A stretch of 64,000 bases of DNA from Paraburkholderia sp. SG-MS1 (GCF_012275575.1 NZ_NPIH01000274.1:22564-86563), one strand, 5' to 3'; positions 53,901 to 63,569 are shown, numbered from the stretch's first letter. Program-made: numbers and translations. Notes: a model not told the origin generated them from the letters alone.

Positions 53901-56360
53901 ATGTTCAACTTAGCCCTGCGAAGCCTGTCCCTTTGCGTGCGCCGTGACGCACGCGGTGTCCCGCGTGGTGGCTCACGCGTTGTCCCACGCGTTTTCGCAC
54001 GCGTTGTCCTGTCTCGCCGGTGGCCGCAACCGTTCTTCGCGGCGGGCTTTCCCGCATACTGCCCGGCGCTGGTTCCAGCCTGCGTGTCGGCGTTCGTGCC
54101 GGCCCTGGTATCGTCGTCAGCCCACGCCGCCGACAGCACGAACACCGAGGCCACGCTGCCCGCGGTCAGCGTCAGCGCCAGTGCAAATACGGCCGCCGCG
54201 CCGCGCGCCGTCGATCCGAATGTGCCCGCATCGGTCGAAACCGTCACGCGCGAGCAGTTCGCCAACTGGAACGTCGTCAACACCGAAGACGTGCTGAAGT
54301 ACATGCCGAATCTCGCCGTGCGCAAGCGTTTCATCGGCGATCTGAATTCGCTGATCGCCGTGCGCGGCACGAGCAACGCTCAGAGCGCGCGCGGTCTCGT
54401 CTACGCGGACGGTCTGCTGCTCTCCAACCTGCTCGGCAACAGCTTCACGTTCGCGCCGCGCTGGTCGATGGTGTATCCCGACGAGATCCAGCAGGTCGAC
54501 GTGATCTACGGACCGTTTTCGGCGCTATATCCGGGCAACTCGCTCGGTGCGACGGTGCTCATCAGCACGCGCATGCCGAAGCAGTTCGAAGCCAACGCGG
54601 ACGTCAAGGCGTTCACCCAGCACTTCAGCCTGTACGGTGTGAATCGCAATTTCAACGGCAGCGAAATGAGCGCGTCGATCGGCGACCGGATCGGCAGATT
54701 CTCCTATCTGCTCGGCGTGAATCACCTGGAGAATACCAGCCAGCCATTGCAATTCGCGACGCTCGCGCAATCGGGCACACCCGCGAAAGCCGGCGACACG
54801 CCCGTGACCGGCGGGTACTTCTACAACAACCAGACCAACACGCCGACCACCGTCCTCGGCGTGAACGGCGAAGGCATCGAACACACGGTGCAGGACCAGT
54901 TCAAGCTGAAGATGCAGTACGACTTCACGCCGACGCTGCAAGCGGGCTTCACGCTCGGCTACTGGCATCAGACCTACGACAGCCAGACCTCGACCTTCCT
55001 GCGCGATGAAAACGGCAGCCCTGTCTACGGCGGCACGGTGTCGATAGGCGGCTACCGCTACACGATTCCCGAGGCCGCATTCGCGCCGAGCCGCGGAAAC
55101 AGCGAAAACTGGCTGTACGGACTCTCGCTCAAAACGCGCAACGCTACCGGCTGGAACGGCGAGGCGATTGCTTCGTACTACGACATCAGCAACAGCGTCG
55201 CGCGCACCGCGAATTCCGGCGCGCCGGGCAACGGTCCGGGCACGGTCATCTTCGGTGACGGCACCGGCTGGAAAACGCTCGATCTGCGCGGCACGTATAC
55301 GCCGGTGACGACGCAGGCCGGTCTTCTGAATCACGCGCTGAGCTTCGGCTATCACTACGACAATTACTTCCTCGACAACCAGGGCTACAACACGCTGAAC
55401 TGGCGCGACGGCGACGCGACGTCGTTTGCGAACGCCTTCGTCGGCAAGACGCAGACCCAGGCGCTGTACGCGCAGGACGCCTGGCGTTTTCTGCCGCGCT
55501 GGAAGCTCGTCTACGGCGTGCGCTACGAAAACTGGCTGGCCTATGACGGCGCGCAGTCGCTGCCGGGCAAGACCGTTGCGTTTGTCGATGCGAGCCAGAG
55601 TCACTTTTCGCCGAAGGCGTCGTTGTCGTTCGACGTCAGCGACGATCTGACCTTGCGCGCATCGATTGGCCGCGCTTACCGCTTTCCGACCGTCAGCGAA
55701 TTGTTCCAGGGGCAAATCAACGGCTCGTCGATCGTCAACAACAATCCGAACCTGAAACCCGAAGACGATCTGTCGAAAGAACTGAGCGCCGAATGGGCGC
55801 ACTGGAACGGCCTGTTCCGCTTCTCGCTGTTCCAGGACGACGTGAAGAACACGATCTTCAGTCAGACCGACACGACCGTGATTCCCAACGTGACGAACTT
55901 CCAGAACATCGGCAAGGTTCGCTCGCGCGGCGTCGAAACGAGCTACTCGGGACAGGACGTGCTGGTGCGCGGTCTGGATCTGCTGGCAAGCGTCGCTTAT
56001 ACGCAATCGAAGATCATTGCCAACGCGCAGAACCCGGCCACGGTCGGCAAGTACTTCTACCGGATTCCGCTGTGGCGTGCGGATATCGCCGCGACCTATC
56101 ATTTCGACGAACGCGCCGCGCTCACGCTCGCCGCGCGCTATTCGGGACGTCAGTACAACACACTGACCAATACCGACACGAACCCGGACGTCTTCGGCGG
56201 CACGAGTTCATACACAGTAGCGGACGCGAAATTCACCTTCAGGCCGACGAAGCTAAGCGAGATCGGCATCGGCGTCGACAACCTGTTCGACGCGCGCTAC
56301 TTCGTTTATCACCCGTATCCGGGCCGCACGTTTTATGTGGAAGCGAAGCTGCGCATCTGA
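53901..56360 (+). CDS. TonB-dependent outer-membrane receptor
   Basis: 819 residues from ATG 53901 (AAGGAA upstream). An unusually long, arginine-rich leader (about 1-74, ending SSSAHA) precedes the mature protein. The plug has VPASVETVTREQFANWNVVNTEDVLKYMPNL and VDVIYGPFSALYPGNSLGATVLI; the 22-strand barrel ends with GRTFYVEAKLRI. DUF2946 upstream and a PepSY protein downstream suggest metal or metallophore uptake. The leader DNA contains short tandem repeats of CACGCGTTGTCC and near copies at about 53969-54010. Confidence 0.88.
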   Translation: MFNLALRSLSLCVRRDARGVPRGGSRVVPRVFARVVLSRRWPQPFFAAGFPAYCPALVPACVSAFVPALVSSSAHAADSTNTEATLPAVSVSASANTAAAPRAVDPNVPASVETVTREQFANWNVVNTEDVLKYMPNLAVRKRFIGDLNSLIAVRGTSNAQSARGLVYADGLLLSNLLGNSFTFAPRWSMVYPDEIQQVDVIYGPFSALYPGNSLGATVLISTRMPKQFEANADVKAFTQHFSLYGVNRNFNGSEMSASIGDRIGRFSYLLGVNHLENTSQPLQFATLAQSGTPAKAGDTPVTGGYFYNNQTNTPTTVLGVNGEGIEHTVQDQFKLKMQYDFTPTLQAGFTLGYWHQTYDSQTSTFLRDENGSPVYGGTVSIGGYRYTIPEAAFAPSRGNSENWLYGLSLKTRNATGWNGEAIASYYDISNSVARTANSGAPGNGPGTVIFGDGTGWKTLDLRGTYTPVTTQAGLLNHALSFGYHYDNYFLDNQGYNTLNWRDGDATSFANAFVGKTQTQALYAQDAWRFLPRWKLVYGVRYENWLAYDGAQSLPGKTVAFVDASQSHFSPKASLSFDVSDDLTLRASIGRAYRFPTVSELFQGQINGSSIVNNNPNLKPEDDLSKELSAEWAHWNGLFRFSLFQDDVKNTIFSQTDTTVIPNVTNFQNIGKVRSRGVETSYSGQDVLVRGLDLLASVAYTQSKIIANAQNPATVGKYFYRIPLWRADIAATYHFDERAALTLAARYSGRQYNTLTNTDTNPDVFGGTSSYTVADAKFTFRPTKLSEIGIGVDNLFDARYFVYHPYPGRTFYVEAKLRI

Positions 56361-56445
56361 GCGCTTCAAAAGCGCATCCGGGCGCTAGATATGAGTGCCT
56401 CACAAGCGCAAGCCGACCGACCCATTCATGCCTGACGAGGATTGC

Positions 56446-57978
56446 ATGTCCACCACTACCGCCGCTCAACGCATCAACCCCGCCACCGGCGCCACGAACG
56501 CCGGCTACCGGACACTCTGGCGCTGGCACTTCTACGCCGGCCTCTTCGTGATGCCGTTTCTGGTCGTGCTCGCGATCACCGGCACGCTGTACTGCTTCCA
56601 GCCGCAAATCGAGCCGCTGCTGTATCGCCATCGGCTGATCGTCGAATCACAAGCGACGCCCCGGCTGCCCGACAACGCGCTACTTGCCAAGGCCCGCGCG
56701 GCAATGCCGCCCGGCTCGAGCGCGGTGACCGCCGTCATTGCGAGCGATCCGCGACGCAGCACGGAGTACGTGTTCCGTCTCGCCGACGGCAACAAGCTGA
56801 GCGTCTACCTGAATCCGTACAACGGCGAAGTGCTGGGGACCTTGAGCGTCGAGCGGCGCTTCATGCAGGTGGACCGGATGCTGCATCGCAAGCTGTTGCT
56901 CGGCAAACCCGGCGAACTGCTCATGGAGCTCGCCGCATGCTGGACGCTGGTGATGATCGGCACCGGCGTCGCGCTCTGGTGGCCGCGCGAGAAAACCACG
57001 GCGCGCGCGGCACTGCTGCCGCGCCTCACGCTCAAGGGGCGGCCACTGTGGAAGAACCTGCATGCCGTGATGGGCATCTGGCTCGCGCTCGGCGCGCTTG
57101 CCTTCGTGTTGACGGGCCTGCCCTGGTCGGGTTCGTGGGGGCAGCAGTTCAAGGCGCTCGCGACAGCGGCGAATCTCGGCGCGCCGCCGGGTTCCTGGGG
57201 CGGCTTGCCGTTGCGCTCCGTATTGCCGGGCGCGCGTCGCGAGCGAGACTCGTCGACGAACAGGCCTGCGCAGAGCGAGGCCAACTCCGAACAGCACGCA
57301 CACGACGAACACAGCGGCCACTCATCCGGCGCTAACTCGATGCCCGGCATGGTGATGGACGACCTGCCGCTTCCGCTCGCCCCCTGGGCGGTCGGCAACA
57401 CGCGCGTGCCGTCCTCCGCCGTCATCCACGACGGCGCCGACGCCGACGCGGCGCCAGCACTACCGCTCGGGCGCATCGTTCAAATCGCCGCGTCGCTCGG
57501 CGTGAAGGACAGCTACAACATCGTGCTGCCGACGTCCGCGACCGGCGTGTACACGGTCTCGTACTTTCCCGACGATCCGAAGAACGAGCGCACGCTGTAC
57601 ATCGACCAATACAGCGGCGCGGTGTTGAAAGACATCCGTTACAGCGACTATGGCGCGGTATCGAAGGCCGTGTCGTACGGGACATCGCTGCATATGGGCC
57701 GCTACTTCGGGCTCGCCAATCAGATTCTGTGCGCCGCGATTTCGCTCGGCCTCGCGGCGATGGCCGCGACGGGCTGCGTGATGTGGTGGAAGCGGCGGCC
57801 GCAGCGCACGCTCGGCGCGCCCTCGCGCGAACGCGGCGCGCCGCCGATGCGCGGTTGGAAAACCGGCCTCGTTCTGCTCGGTATCGTTTTTCCGCTGATG
57901 GGCGCGACGCTTGTCGCCGTGTGGGTGCTCGACTGGTTGTTATTTGCCCGGACGGCGCGGCGTTTGACCCGCGGCTAG
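56446..57978 (+). CDS. PepSY-associated membrane protein (reductase-like)
   Basis: 510 residues from ATG 56446 with GAGGA upstream. Four membrane segments with two PepSY-like periplasmic parts: first helix RWHFYAGLFVMPFLVVLAITGTLYCF (about 27-52), later RMLHRKLLLGKPGELLMEL and a C-terminal helix pair. A His-rich loop (EQHAHDEHSGHSSG, about 282-295) followed by MPGMVMDD could bind Cu or another metal. Conserved histidines in the helices may bind heme. It lies 86 bases after the receptor, probably same operon, and may reduce imported metal. Confidence 0.85.
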   Translation: MSTTTAAQRINPATGATNAGYRTLWRWHFYAGLFVMPFLVVLAITGTLYCFQPQIEPLLYRHRLIVESQATPRLPDNALLAKARAAMPPGSSAVTAVIASDPRRSTEYVFRLADGNKLSVYLNPYNGEVLGTLSVERRFMQVDRMLHRKLLLGKPGELLMELAACWTLVMIGTGVALWWPREKTTARAALLPRLTLKGRPLWKNLHAVMGIWLALGALAFVLTGLPWSGSWGQQFKALATAANLGAPPGSWGGLPLRSVLPGARRERDSSTNRPAQSEANSEQHAHDEHSGHSSGANSMPGMVMDDLPLPLAPWAVGNTRVPSSAVIHDGADADAAPALPLGRIVQIAASLGVKDSYNIVLPTSATGVYTVSYFPDDPKNERTLYIDQYSGAVLKDIRYSDYGAVSKAVSYGTSLHMGRYFGLANQILCAAISLGLAAMAATGCVMWWKRRPQRTLGAPSRERGAPPMRGWKTGLVLLGIVFPLMGATLVAVWVLDWLLFARTARRLTRG

Positions 57979-58146
57979 CCGAAGCGCGCGGCTAGACGAA
58001 CGAGTCGCCTTATCCACGCATACTCCGATCTGCCCGGGCCGTGGCAACCTCCGAGGTGTCGCCGCGCCAGGCGGCGCGTTCCGCCTGCAGCCACCTTCGC
58101 GGTGGCGCCGTTCCTCATGGACTTTCCAGCCCTTTCAAAAAACGCA

Positions 58147-58175
58147 TTGCACGTGCCGCACGTTTACGCTAAATT
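58147..58175 (+). promoter_or_regulatory. Putative sigma70 promoter of the deoR operon
   Basis: TTGCAC (58147-58152), 17-base spacer and TAAATT (58170-58175), about 45 bases before the deoR start. CGTTTA occurs twice (58161 and 58181), 20 bases apart, flanking the -10, and could be an autoregulatory direct-repeat operator. Confidence 0.45.
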
Positions 58176-58219
58176 TTGCTCGTTTATGATCGATTCAAGC
58201 CAAAGAGCAAGGTGGAAAA

Positions 58220-59014
58220 ATGCAGCGAACGCGCGAAGAAGCCCTAAACGGACTGCTGCCCGAGCAGCGCGAGCAGGTCATTCTGGAGCGGCTGCGCACG
58301 CACGGGCGGGTACTGGCGGCCGCGCTCGCCGCCGAACTCCAGACCTCGGAGCACACGGTGCGGCGGCATCTGCGTGATCTGGCCGAACAGGGACATTGCA
58401 AGCGCGTCTACGGCGGCGCTTTGCTGATCTCGCCCGCCGACAAGCCCGCCGCCGTCCGCATGAGCGAAGCGGTGGAGCGGAAGGCCTGCCTCGCAAGCGC
58501 GGCGGCGTCGATCGTGCGCCCGAAGCAGATCATTCTGCTCGACGCCGGCTCAACCAATGTCGCGATTGCCGCGGCGCTGCCCGACAACGCGGACCTGACC
58601 GTCGTGACGAATTCGCCCGAGGCGTGCGGCCATCTGCTAAACCGCCCGGGCTTCGACGTGATCCTGATCGGCGGGCGCATTGCGCGCGGCGCGGCGGGCG
58701 CGCTCGGCGCGACCGCATTGCTGCAGATTCAGCAAGTGCGGGCCGACCTGTGCTTTCTCGGCGCGTGTGCGCTCGATCCCGACGAAGGCGTCGCCGCGTT
58801 CGATGCCGAAGATGCCGAACTCAAACGGGCGATGGTGAAAGCGAGCGGCCAGATCGCCATTGCGCTGACCTCGGAGAAGCTGATGACCGCCGCGCCCTTT
58901 TCGGTGGCGCCGGCTGCGGTCATCGACTATCTGTTCGTCGAAGCCGACGTGCCGGCCGCGCGGCTCGCGAGTCTCGAAGCAGTCTGCGACAACGTGATGG
59001 TGGCGCGCTCATGA
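58220..59014 (+). CDS. DeoR-family transcriptional regulator
   Basis: 264 residues. N-terminal HTH (about 18-70): REQVILERLRTHGRVLAAALAAELQTSEHTVRRHLRDL. The sugar-phosphate-binding DeoR C-terminal domain follows with ILLDAGSTNVAIAAALP (about 110-126), VVTNSPEACGHL and FLGACALDPDEG. AAGGTGG precedes ATG 58220. Its last bases overlap the start of the MFS gene (ATGA), so the two are one operon. The inducer is probably a phosphorylated sugar. Confidence 0.9.
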   Translation: MQRTREEALNGLLPEQREQVILERLRTHGRVLAAALAAELQTSEHTVRRHLRDLAEQGHCKRVYGGALLISPADKPAAVRMSEAVERKACLASAAASIVRPKQIILLDAGSTNVAIAAALPDNADLTVVTNSPEACGHLLNRPGFDVILIGGRIARGAAGALGATALLQIQQVRADLCFLGACALDPDEGVAAFDAEDAELKRAMVKASGQIAIALTSEKLMTAAPFSVAPAAVIDYLFVEADVPAARLASLEAVCDNVMVARS

Positions 59015-60186
59015 ACGCATTCGCCAACGCTCATGTGGACCACGTCAAGCCGCTCAAGGAGCGCATCGCGACCGTCGGCGTCTTTCTCGCCAACGGCTTC
59101 GGCATCGGCGCGTGGGCCGTCGAAGTGCCGCGTATCAAGGAAAGCCTCGCGCTCAGCGACACGTCGCTCGGTATCGCGCTGTTCGCGTTTGCGCTGGGCG
59201 CCATCGTCGCCATGCCATTGGCGGGCCAACTCGCGCCGCGCTTCGGCAGCGGCCGCGCGACCGCGCTGCTCGGCGCGGCGTTCGTCATCGCGTTGCCGCT
59301 GCCCGCGTTCGCGCCCAGCCTGGCCGTGTTGTGCCTCGTCCTGTTCGCGCTCGGCGCGGCGAACGGCGCACTCGACGTGTCGATGAACGGCCACGCCAGC
59401 ACCATCGAAACGCAGTGGCGCGCGCCGATCATGTCGTCGTTTCACGCCGCCTGGAGTGCGGGCGGTCTGCTCGGCGCGGCGACGGGTGCGATGTTGCAGA
59501 AAGGCAGCGTCGGCGTGATCGGCGGACTGCTCGCGCCGGACGCGTTCATTGCCGTGCTGATCGTCGGCGCGGCGGCGCTGGCGTTGCGCGACCTCGGGCC
59601 GCGCGCGGCCGCTGCATCCAGTGGATTCGCGTGGCCCAGCGGCGGCGTGATGAAACTGGCGATGCTCGCGTTTCTCTGCATGCTGGTGGAAGGCGCGGTC
59701 GCCGACTGGAGCGCGGTGTACTTGCGCTCGACCCTGAATCAGGAGGCGAGCGTCGCCGCCATCGGCTATTCCGCGTTTGCGTTTTCGATGGCGGCCTGCC
59801 GCATCGTCGGCGATGTGTCGGTGCGCCGCTTCGGTCCCAGCCGGGTCGTCGCGCTCGGCGGGCTGGTTGCGGTGGCGGGCCTCGCGCTGGTACTGAGTCT
59901 GCCGACCGTGCTGACCGCGTGCGTGGGCTTTGCGATGGTCGGCGTCGGCCTCGCGAACATCGTTCCGGTGATTTTCAGCGCGGCGGGCCGCTCGACCCTG
60001 ACGCCGGCGACGGGTGTGTCCATGGCGGCTACCGCCGGCTATGCCGGCTTCCTGGTCGGACCGCCGTTGATCGGCCTCGGCGCCGGCGTGCTCGGCTTGC
60101 GCGTGGCGCTGTGCGTGCTCGTGATGGCGACGGCGATCGTTTGCCTGCTCGGCGGCAAGGCGGTGCGCGGCGCGCGGCTCGCCTGA
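59011..60186 (+). CDS. MFS transporter (YbjJ-like)
   Basis: 391 residues from ATG 59011 (overlapping the deoR stop), with 12 hydrophobic segments. It starts MNAFANAHVDHVKPLKERIATVGVFLANG and contains GIGAWAVEVPRIKESL and DVSMNGHAS, features I associate with the YbjJ-like MFS branch. The long frame upstream to 58396 is a shadow of deoR. Co-expression with a DeoR regulator suggests a sugar or sugar-derivative substrate. Confidence 0.87.
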   Translation: MNAFANAHVDHVKPLKERIATVGVFLANGFGIGAWAVEVPRIKESLALSDTSLGIALFAFALGAIVAMPLAGQLAPRFGSGRATALLGAAFVIALPLPAFAPSLAVLCLVLFALGAANGALDVSMNGHASTIETQWRAPIMSSFHAAWSAGGLLGAATGAMLQKGSVGVIGGLLAPDAFIAVLIVGAAALALRDLGPRAAAASSGFAWPSGGVMKLAMLAFLCMLVEGAVADWSAVYLRSTLNQEASVAAIGYSAFAFSMAACRIVGDVSVRRFGPSRVVALGGLVAVAGLALVLSLPTVLTACVGFAMVGVGLANIVPVIFSAAGRSTLTPATGVSMAATAGYAGFLVGPPLIGLGAGVLGLRVALCVLVMATAIVCLLGGKAVRGARLA

Positions 60187-60219
60187 TTCAGCGACCCGAT
60201 CTCCGCCCGCTCGGCACCG

Positions 60220-61086
60220 TCACTTCGTTTCCTGGTCCAGCAGCGCGATCGGCTCGCGATCGAGCGCAACCGCGCGCCCGACGTGCACGCCCAGAGGCCA
60301 GCTAATCGCGCCGAGCAGCGAGCGCGGCTGCGTGCCGTCGTCGAGACCGGTGGCGGGCCACTCGTGTTTCGCCGGCACCCACAGCGTACCGAACAGGTGG
60401 TCCCACAGCGGCAACAGTTGCGTGAAATTGTGATCGAAATGCTCGGCGCGGGCCGAGTGATGCAAGCGGTGATATTGCGGATTGTTGATCCACGTGATGT
60501 AGCGGCCAAGATCCACGCGCAGATTCAGATGCGCGAAATAATTGCCGAACATGAACGCGACGGAAGTCGCCCCGACGATCCACGGCTCGACCCTGAACAG
60601 CACACCGACCAGCGGATACAGCAGACAGCCCTTGATCAGCGCTTCGGACCAGTGGTGCCGCAACGTCACGGTGACGTTGAAATCGACCGCGCTATGGTGC
60701 AGCGAATGCAGCTTCCACAGCACGGGCCATGTGTGCTGCAGGCGGTGGAATGCGTATTCGAGCAGGTCGATGGTCAGCAGCACGATCACGAACGACGCCA
60801 GCGCACCCCATCCCCGCGACACCAGCACGACCATGCCGCCGCCGAGCGCATTCACGATTGCCACGCTCGCTGCCGCGGCCAGTGGCTTCACGGCCTCCAC
60901 GAGCGCCAGATATAAACCCGCATAGGCCATGTTCAGTCGCTGCCCCGAGCGCGACTGCAGCAGGGTGGCGGGCCAGCGCCGCTCCAGCAACGCCCCCACG
61001 CCCATCATGGCCAGCACGAGCGCGTACGCTTGCAGCCAGAGGCTCGCGTGGTGCAGCAGGCCGGAAAGCGGGCTTGACGCAAACAT
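60220..61086 (-). CDS. Sterol-desaturase/fatty-acid-hydroxylase family membrane protein
   Basis: 288 residues with about four membrane helices. The three histidine boxes of the diiron hydroxylases are HRLQH (114-118), HSLHH (127-131) and HRLHH (206-210), with HH in TLRHHWSE (about 144-145). All ligands appear intact. The family hydroxylates or desaturates lipids, including hopanoid-like and acyl substrates. It is convergent with the MFS gene. Confidence 0.87.
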   Translation of the reverse strand: MFASSPLSGLLHHASLWLQAYALVLAMMGVGALLERRWPATLLQSRSGQRLNMAYAGLYLALVEAVKPLAAAASVAIVNALGGGMVVLVSRGWGALASFVIVLLTIDLLEYAFHRLQHTWPVLWKLHSLHHSAVDFNVTVTLRHHWSEALIKGCLLYPLVGVLFRVEPWIVGATSVAFMFGNYFAHLNLRVDLGRYITWINNPQYHRLHHSARAEHFDHNFTQLLPLWDHLFGTLWVPAKHEWPATGLDDGTQPRSLLGAISWPLGVHVGRAVALDREPIALLDQETK

Positions 61087-61981
61087 GGGGACGTCCAGGT
61101 GGCCAAGGGTGTATCGGAGGCGCCTCGCCGTGCAGCTAGCCGGCGTGGCGCGGCTCGATGCAAACCAGAGATGACAGGCGCTTTAATGCGATCTTCGCAG
61201 CCCGCCGGGTGGTACGCAAGCATTCGGTTCGCGTGGCGGTGCTATGAATGTGAAGCGCCACGTCGACGTCTCGGCCCGAGGGGTATCGAGCGGCATCGCA
61301 GTTTCAGCAAGCTTCTGTCCAGCTCGCGCTCGAGTGAGTGACGCTTCGCACGATCTGGAAAAAAGTGGCGAGGCCCCCGCGTCACACGTTGTCACGATCA
61401 CGGGTGGTCGATACATTTCGGATCGGCCACCCGTGTCGCTGTTTTATCGACATCCGTATTTTTGTTGGCCCCGCCGCACCCCGTGAGATGCGTCGATTTC
61501 CCCAAACGCGATCCACGAAGACATTTGCTGCTGCCGGAATTTGTTCACTGCGTGGTACTGCTTTGTATCTCCGGCTGCAGCGTGTTTTGCTTTGTGATTC
61601 GCTTATTGCAACTGCTATGCCACACGGCCTCAAAGCGTTGCTGGACAACGTCGTGTGATTCGGTTTCCGCACTAACGCCTGCTTCACGGCACGCAATGAA
61701 TCGGAATTGAGACGCGGGCCGTTTGCGTGGCAGCGCTTCCGCACGAGTCGGAGCACGCGATCCAGCGGCCAATGGAAAACCCTTAACCGTACCGGCTGAC
61801 AAGAGTTTGCCGACCACTTCGATCAGATATACCGGTGTTTGAGCGAAGACACTAGTGGCTATCCAGCCCTGACCCACATGTAGCAAAACTGAGACGTAGT
61901 TGCTGCGCTCCCGGAGGACGTTTGCGTTCGCCATGGCGCGACGGCCCGCGAACGCGTTGCGTCGTCGCGGCCCGCGTCGGC
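61087..61981. other. Long gene-free stretch
   Basis: 895 bases with no supported gene. Minus-strand frames (such as 61545-62135) are not protein-like over their length. It contains a perfect 9-base-arm inverted repeat at 61399-61435 and otherwise nothing recognised. Confidence 0.45.
61399..61435. terminator. Inverted repeat with 9-base arms
   Basis: CACGGGTGG (61399-61407) and CCACCCGTG (61427-61435) are perfect reverse complements around a 19-base loop that itself holds partial pairing. TGTTTTATC follows closely on the plus strand. It could be a terminator for an unseen plus-strand transcript. Confidence 0.4.
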
Positions 61982-62977
61982 TCACAAAAGTGCCGTCAAT
62001 TCCGCGACGCGCGCCTTGAACTGCGGCATCTCGTCGGCGTGAAGCGGTGTCTTCTGCGGCAACTCGACTGTCAGCGGATCGTGCGGGACGTTGTCCACGT
62101 GGACTTCGTAGTGCAGATGCGGACCGGTCGCCCAACCCGTTTCGCCGACATAGCCGATCACCTGATCGCGGGTGACCCGGCTGCCGCGACGCAAGCCTTT
62201 GGCAAAGCGCGACAGATGAGCGAACGTCGTCGAATACGGCGGCGGATTCTGAATGACGACCACTTTTCCGTAGCCGGTCTGCCGACCGATGAAGCGGACC
62301 ACGCCGCGCGCCGTTGCATGAACGGGAGTGCCGGCCGGTGCGGCGAGGTCGACACCGTCATGACTTTGCCAGCGATGCAGCACCGGATCGAGTCGATGCA
62401 ACGAAAAGCCCGACGACACCCGCGTGAATTCCAACGGATAGCGCTCGAACGAAGGCCTGGTGCTCGCGCCGTCTTTCGAATAGTAAAAAGGCTTGCCCTG
62501 CAGATCCTTGTGCAGGAACAGGTCGTGTGTCGTCCCGCCACGAACGATGCGAACCGCGAGCGGCTCGCTCTGCGCAGCACCGTCACTGCTTTCGTCGAAC
62601 ACCGCGCTCACGCTGTCGCCGGATCGCAGATCGCGAGAAAAGTTGAGTTCGCCACGGAATGCGCGCGCCAGAATCGCCGTGGTGGCGGGATCGACACCCA
62701 TGGCTTTCGCGGCGGCAGCGAAGTTGTGTTCGATCGATGCGTGCTTGACGGTGAAAGCGGGCGGCTTCGTCGCGGGGGTGCGAGTTGCGGCGGGCACGGC
62801 AGGTGAGGCGGTGGCAGGTTTCGCCGAGTCCTTGCTCACCAGAGACACGTCGGGGTCCTCGATGCGGGCAGTGCGATCGTGGCTCACCAGGTAGGCCGCG
62901 CACACGGAGCTGATCGCACAAACAACGATGATTTTGCCGGCCCGTCCGGGCAGGACATGAGCTACAGATAGGGGCAT
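61982..62977 (-). CDS. M23 (LytM) family peptidase
   Basis: 331 residues. One N-terminal hydrophobic segment (about 13-31) anchors it to the inner membrane. A proline/threonine/alanine-rich linker (45-75) and an OapA/LysM-like region precede the peptidase. The zinc site is H206 and D210 (QSHDGVD) with the HLH motif H287/H289 (GPHLHYEVH). All catalytic residues seem intact, so it should cut peptidoglycan cross-links or act as an amidase activator. The N-terminal start has no clear ribosome site. Confidence 0.87.
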   Translation of the reverse strand: MPLSVAHVLPGRAGKIIVVCAISSVCAAYLVSHDRTARIEDPDVSLVSKDSAKPATASPAVPAATRTPATKPPAFTVKHASIEHNFAAAAKAMGVDPATTAILARAFRGELNFSRDLRSGDSVSAVFDESSDGAAQSEPLAVRIVRGGTTHDLFLHKDLQGKPFYYSKDGASTRPSFERYPLEFTRVSSGFSLHRLDPVLHRWQSHDGVDLAAPAGTPVHATARGVVRFIGRQTGYGKVVVIQNPPPYSTTFAHLSRFAKGLRRGSRVTRDQVIGYVGETGWATGPHLHYEVHVDNVPHDPLTVELPQKTPLHADEMPQFKARVAELTALL

Positions 62978-63341
62978 TGACTAAAAGCGGTCGACCGGCG
63001 GTGCGCCGACGACACGCACATGCGGGTGGGTTTATTGATCAGCACCCCCAGTCACTGCATGAGGCGCTGCATAAGGTTGGTGGCAAGCCTAGGGTTGCTT
63101 TCTTAAGCGGGGCTTAAGCTGGCCCCCAATAACCCGCACCCAAAGGTTTGCGGCTACGCGTGCATTGGGCATGCATTGCGGCGCGTCAGTGCGAAAGAGC
63201 GCGAATTGCCCGGAGTTCGTTTTTATCGGTTTTTTTGAGAGGGGCCGAATCGAAAGGCGTGGGGACGAGCGGCTGTTTGAATGCCGCTCGGGCTTGATTC
63301 GGCGACGCAGTACCTTGACAATTCCGCGCCGCCCTCTTCGC
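62978..63341. other. Intergenic stretch
   Basis: 364 bases between the M23 gene and a minus-strand small gene. It holds the CTTAAGC-GGG-GCTTAAG inverted repeat (63102-63118) and the probable promoter of the M23 gene. No protein gene seen. Confidence 0.4.
63102..63118. promoter_or_regulatory. 17-base inverted repeat upstream of the M23 gene
   Basis: CTTAAGC, GGG, GCTTAAG. It lies about 125 bases upstream of the M23 start. It could be an operator; no regulator is indicated. Confidence 0.3.
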
Positions 63342-63569
63342 TCAAGACAACGAAGCCAGCATGTTCGACAGCCGTCTCATATGGGCCCTGAATGCGTCGC
63401 TGGCTTCGCGATCGGTGGTCGGATTCAGATGCGACGTTTCCGCGAGTTGAACCTGCTCATGGAAATCGTTGGCGATCTTGCGTTTGGTGTCCGCGGGCAA
63501 CGATCGCACCACGGAGACCAGCAAAGCCTCTTGCGCGTGCATCATGCCCAGAATCGAATGCGTGTCCAT
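63342..63569 (-). CDS. Small conserved-looking protein of unknown function
   Basis: 75 residues from ATG 63569, with GGAGG 8 bases upstream. The sequence (MDTHSILGMMHAQEALLVSV..., ending LSNMLASLS) is soluble, helical and charged; no membrane segment. No family recognised. It is on the minus strand with the small genes at the right edge and may belong to the same unit. Confidence 0.55.
   Translation of the reverse strand: MDTHSILGMMHAQEALLVSVVRSLPADTKRKIANDFHEQVQLAETSHLNPTTDREASDAFRAHMRRLSNMLASLS

Noticed and set aside
54020..55009. Arginine-rich frame inside the TonB receptor gene
   Set aside because: Shadow frame; the receptor frame has all plug and barrel motifs.
58396..59010. N-terminal extension of the YbjJ-like MFS frame
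   Set aside because: It is the deoR gene read in another frame; the ATG at 59011 overlaps the deoR stop as expected for an operon.
61545..62135. Minus-strand frame with a stretch MANANVLRERSNYVSVLLHV
   Set aside because: A short natural-looking part only; the rest is Arg/Ser-rich, without ribosome site or known domain.
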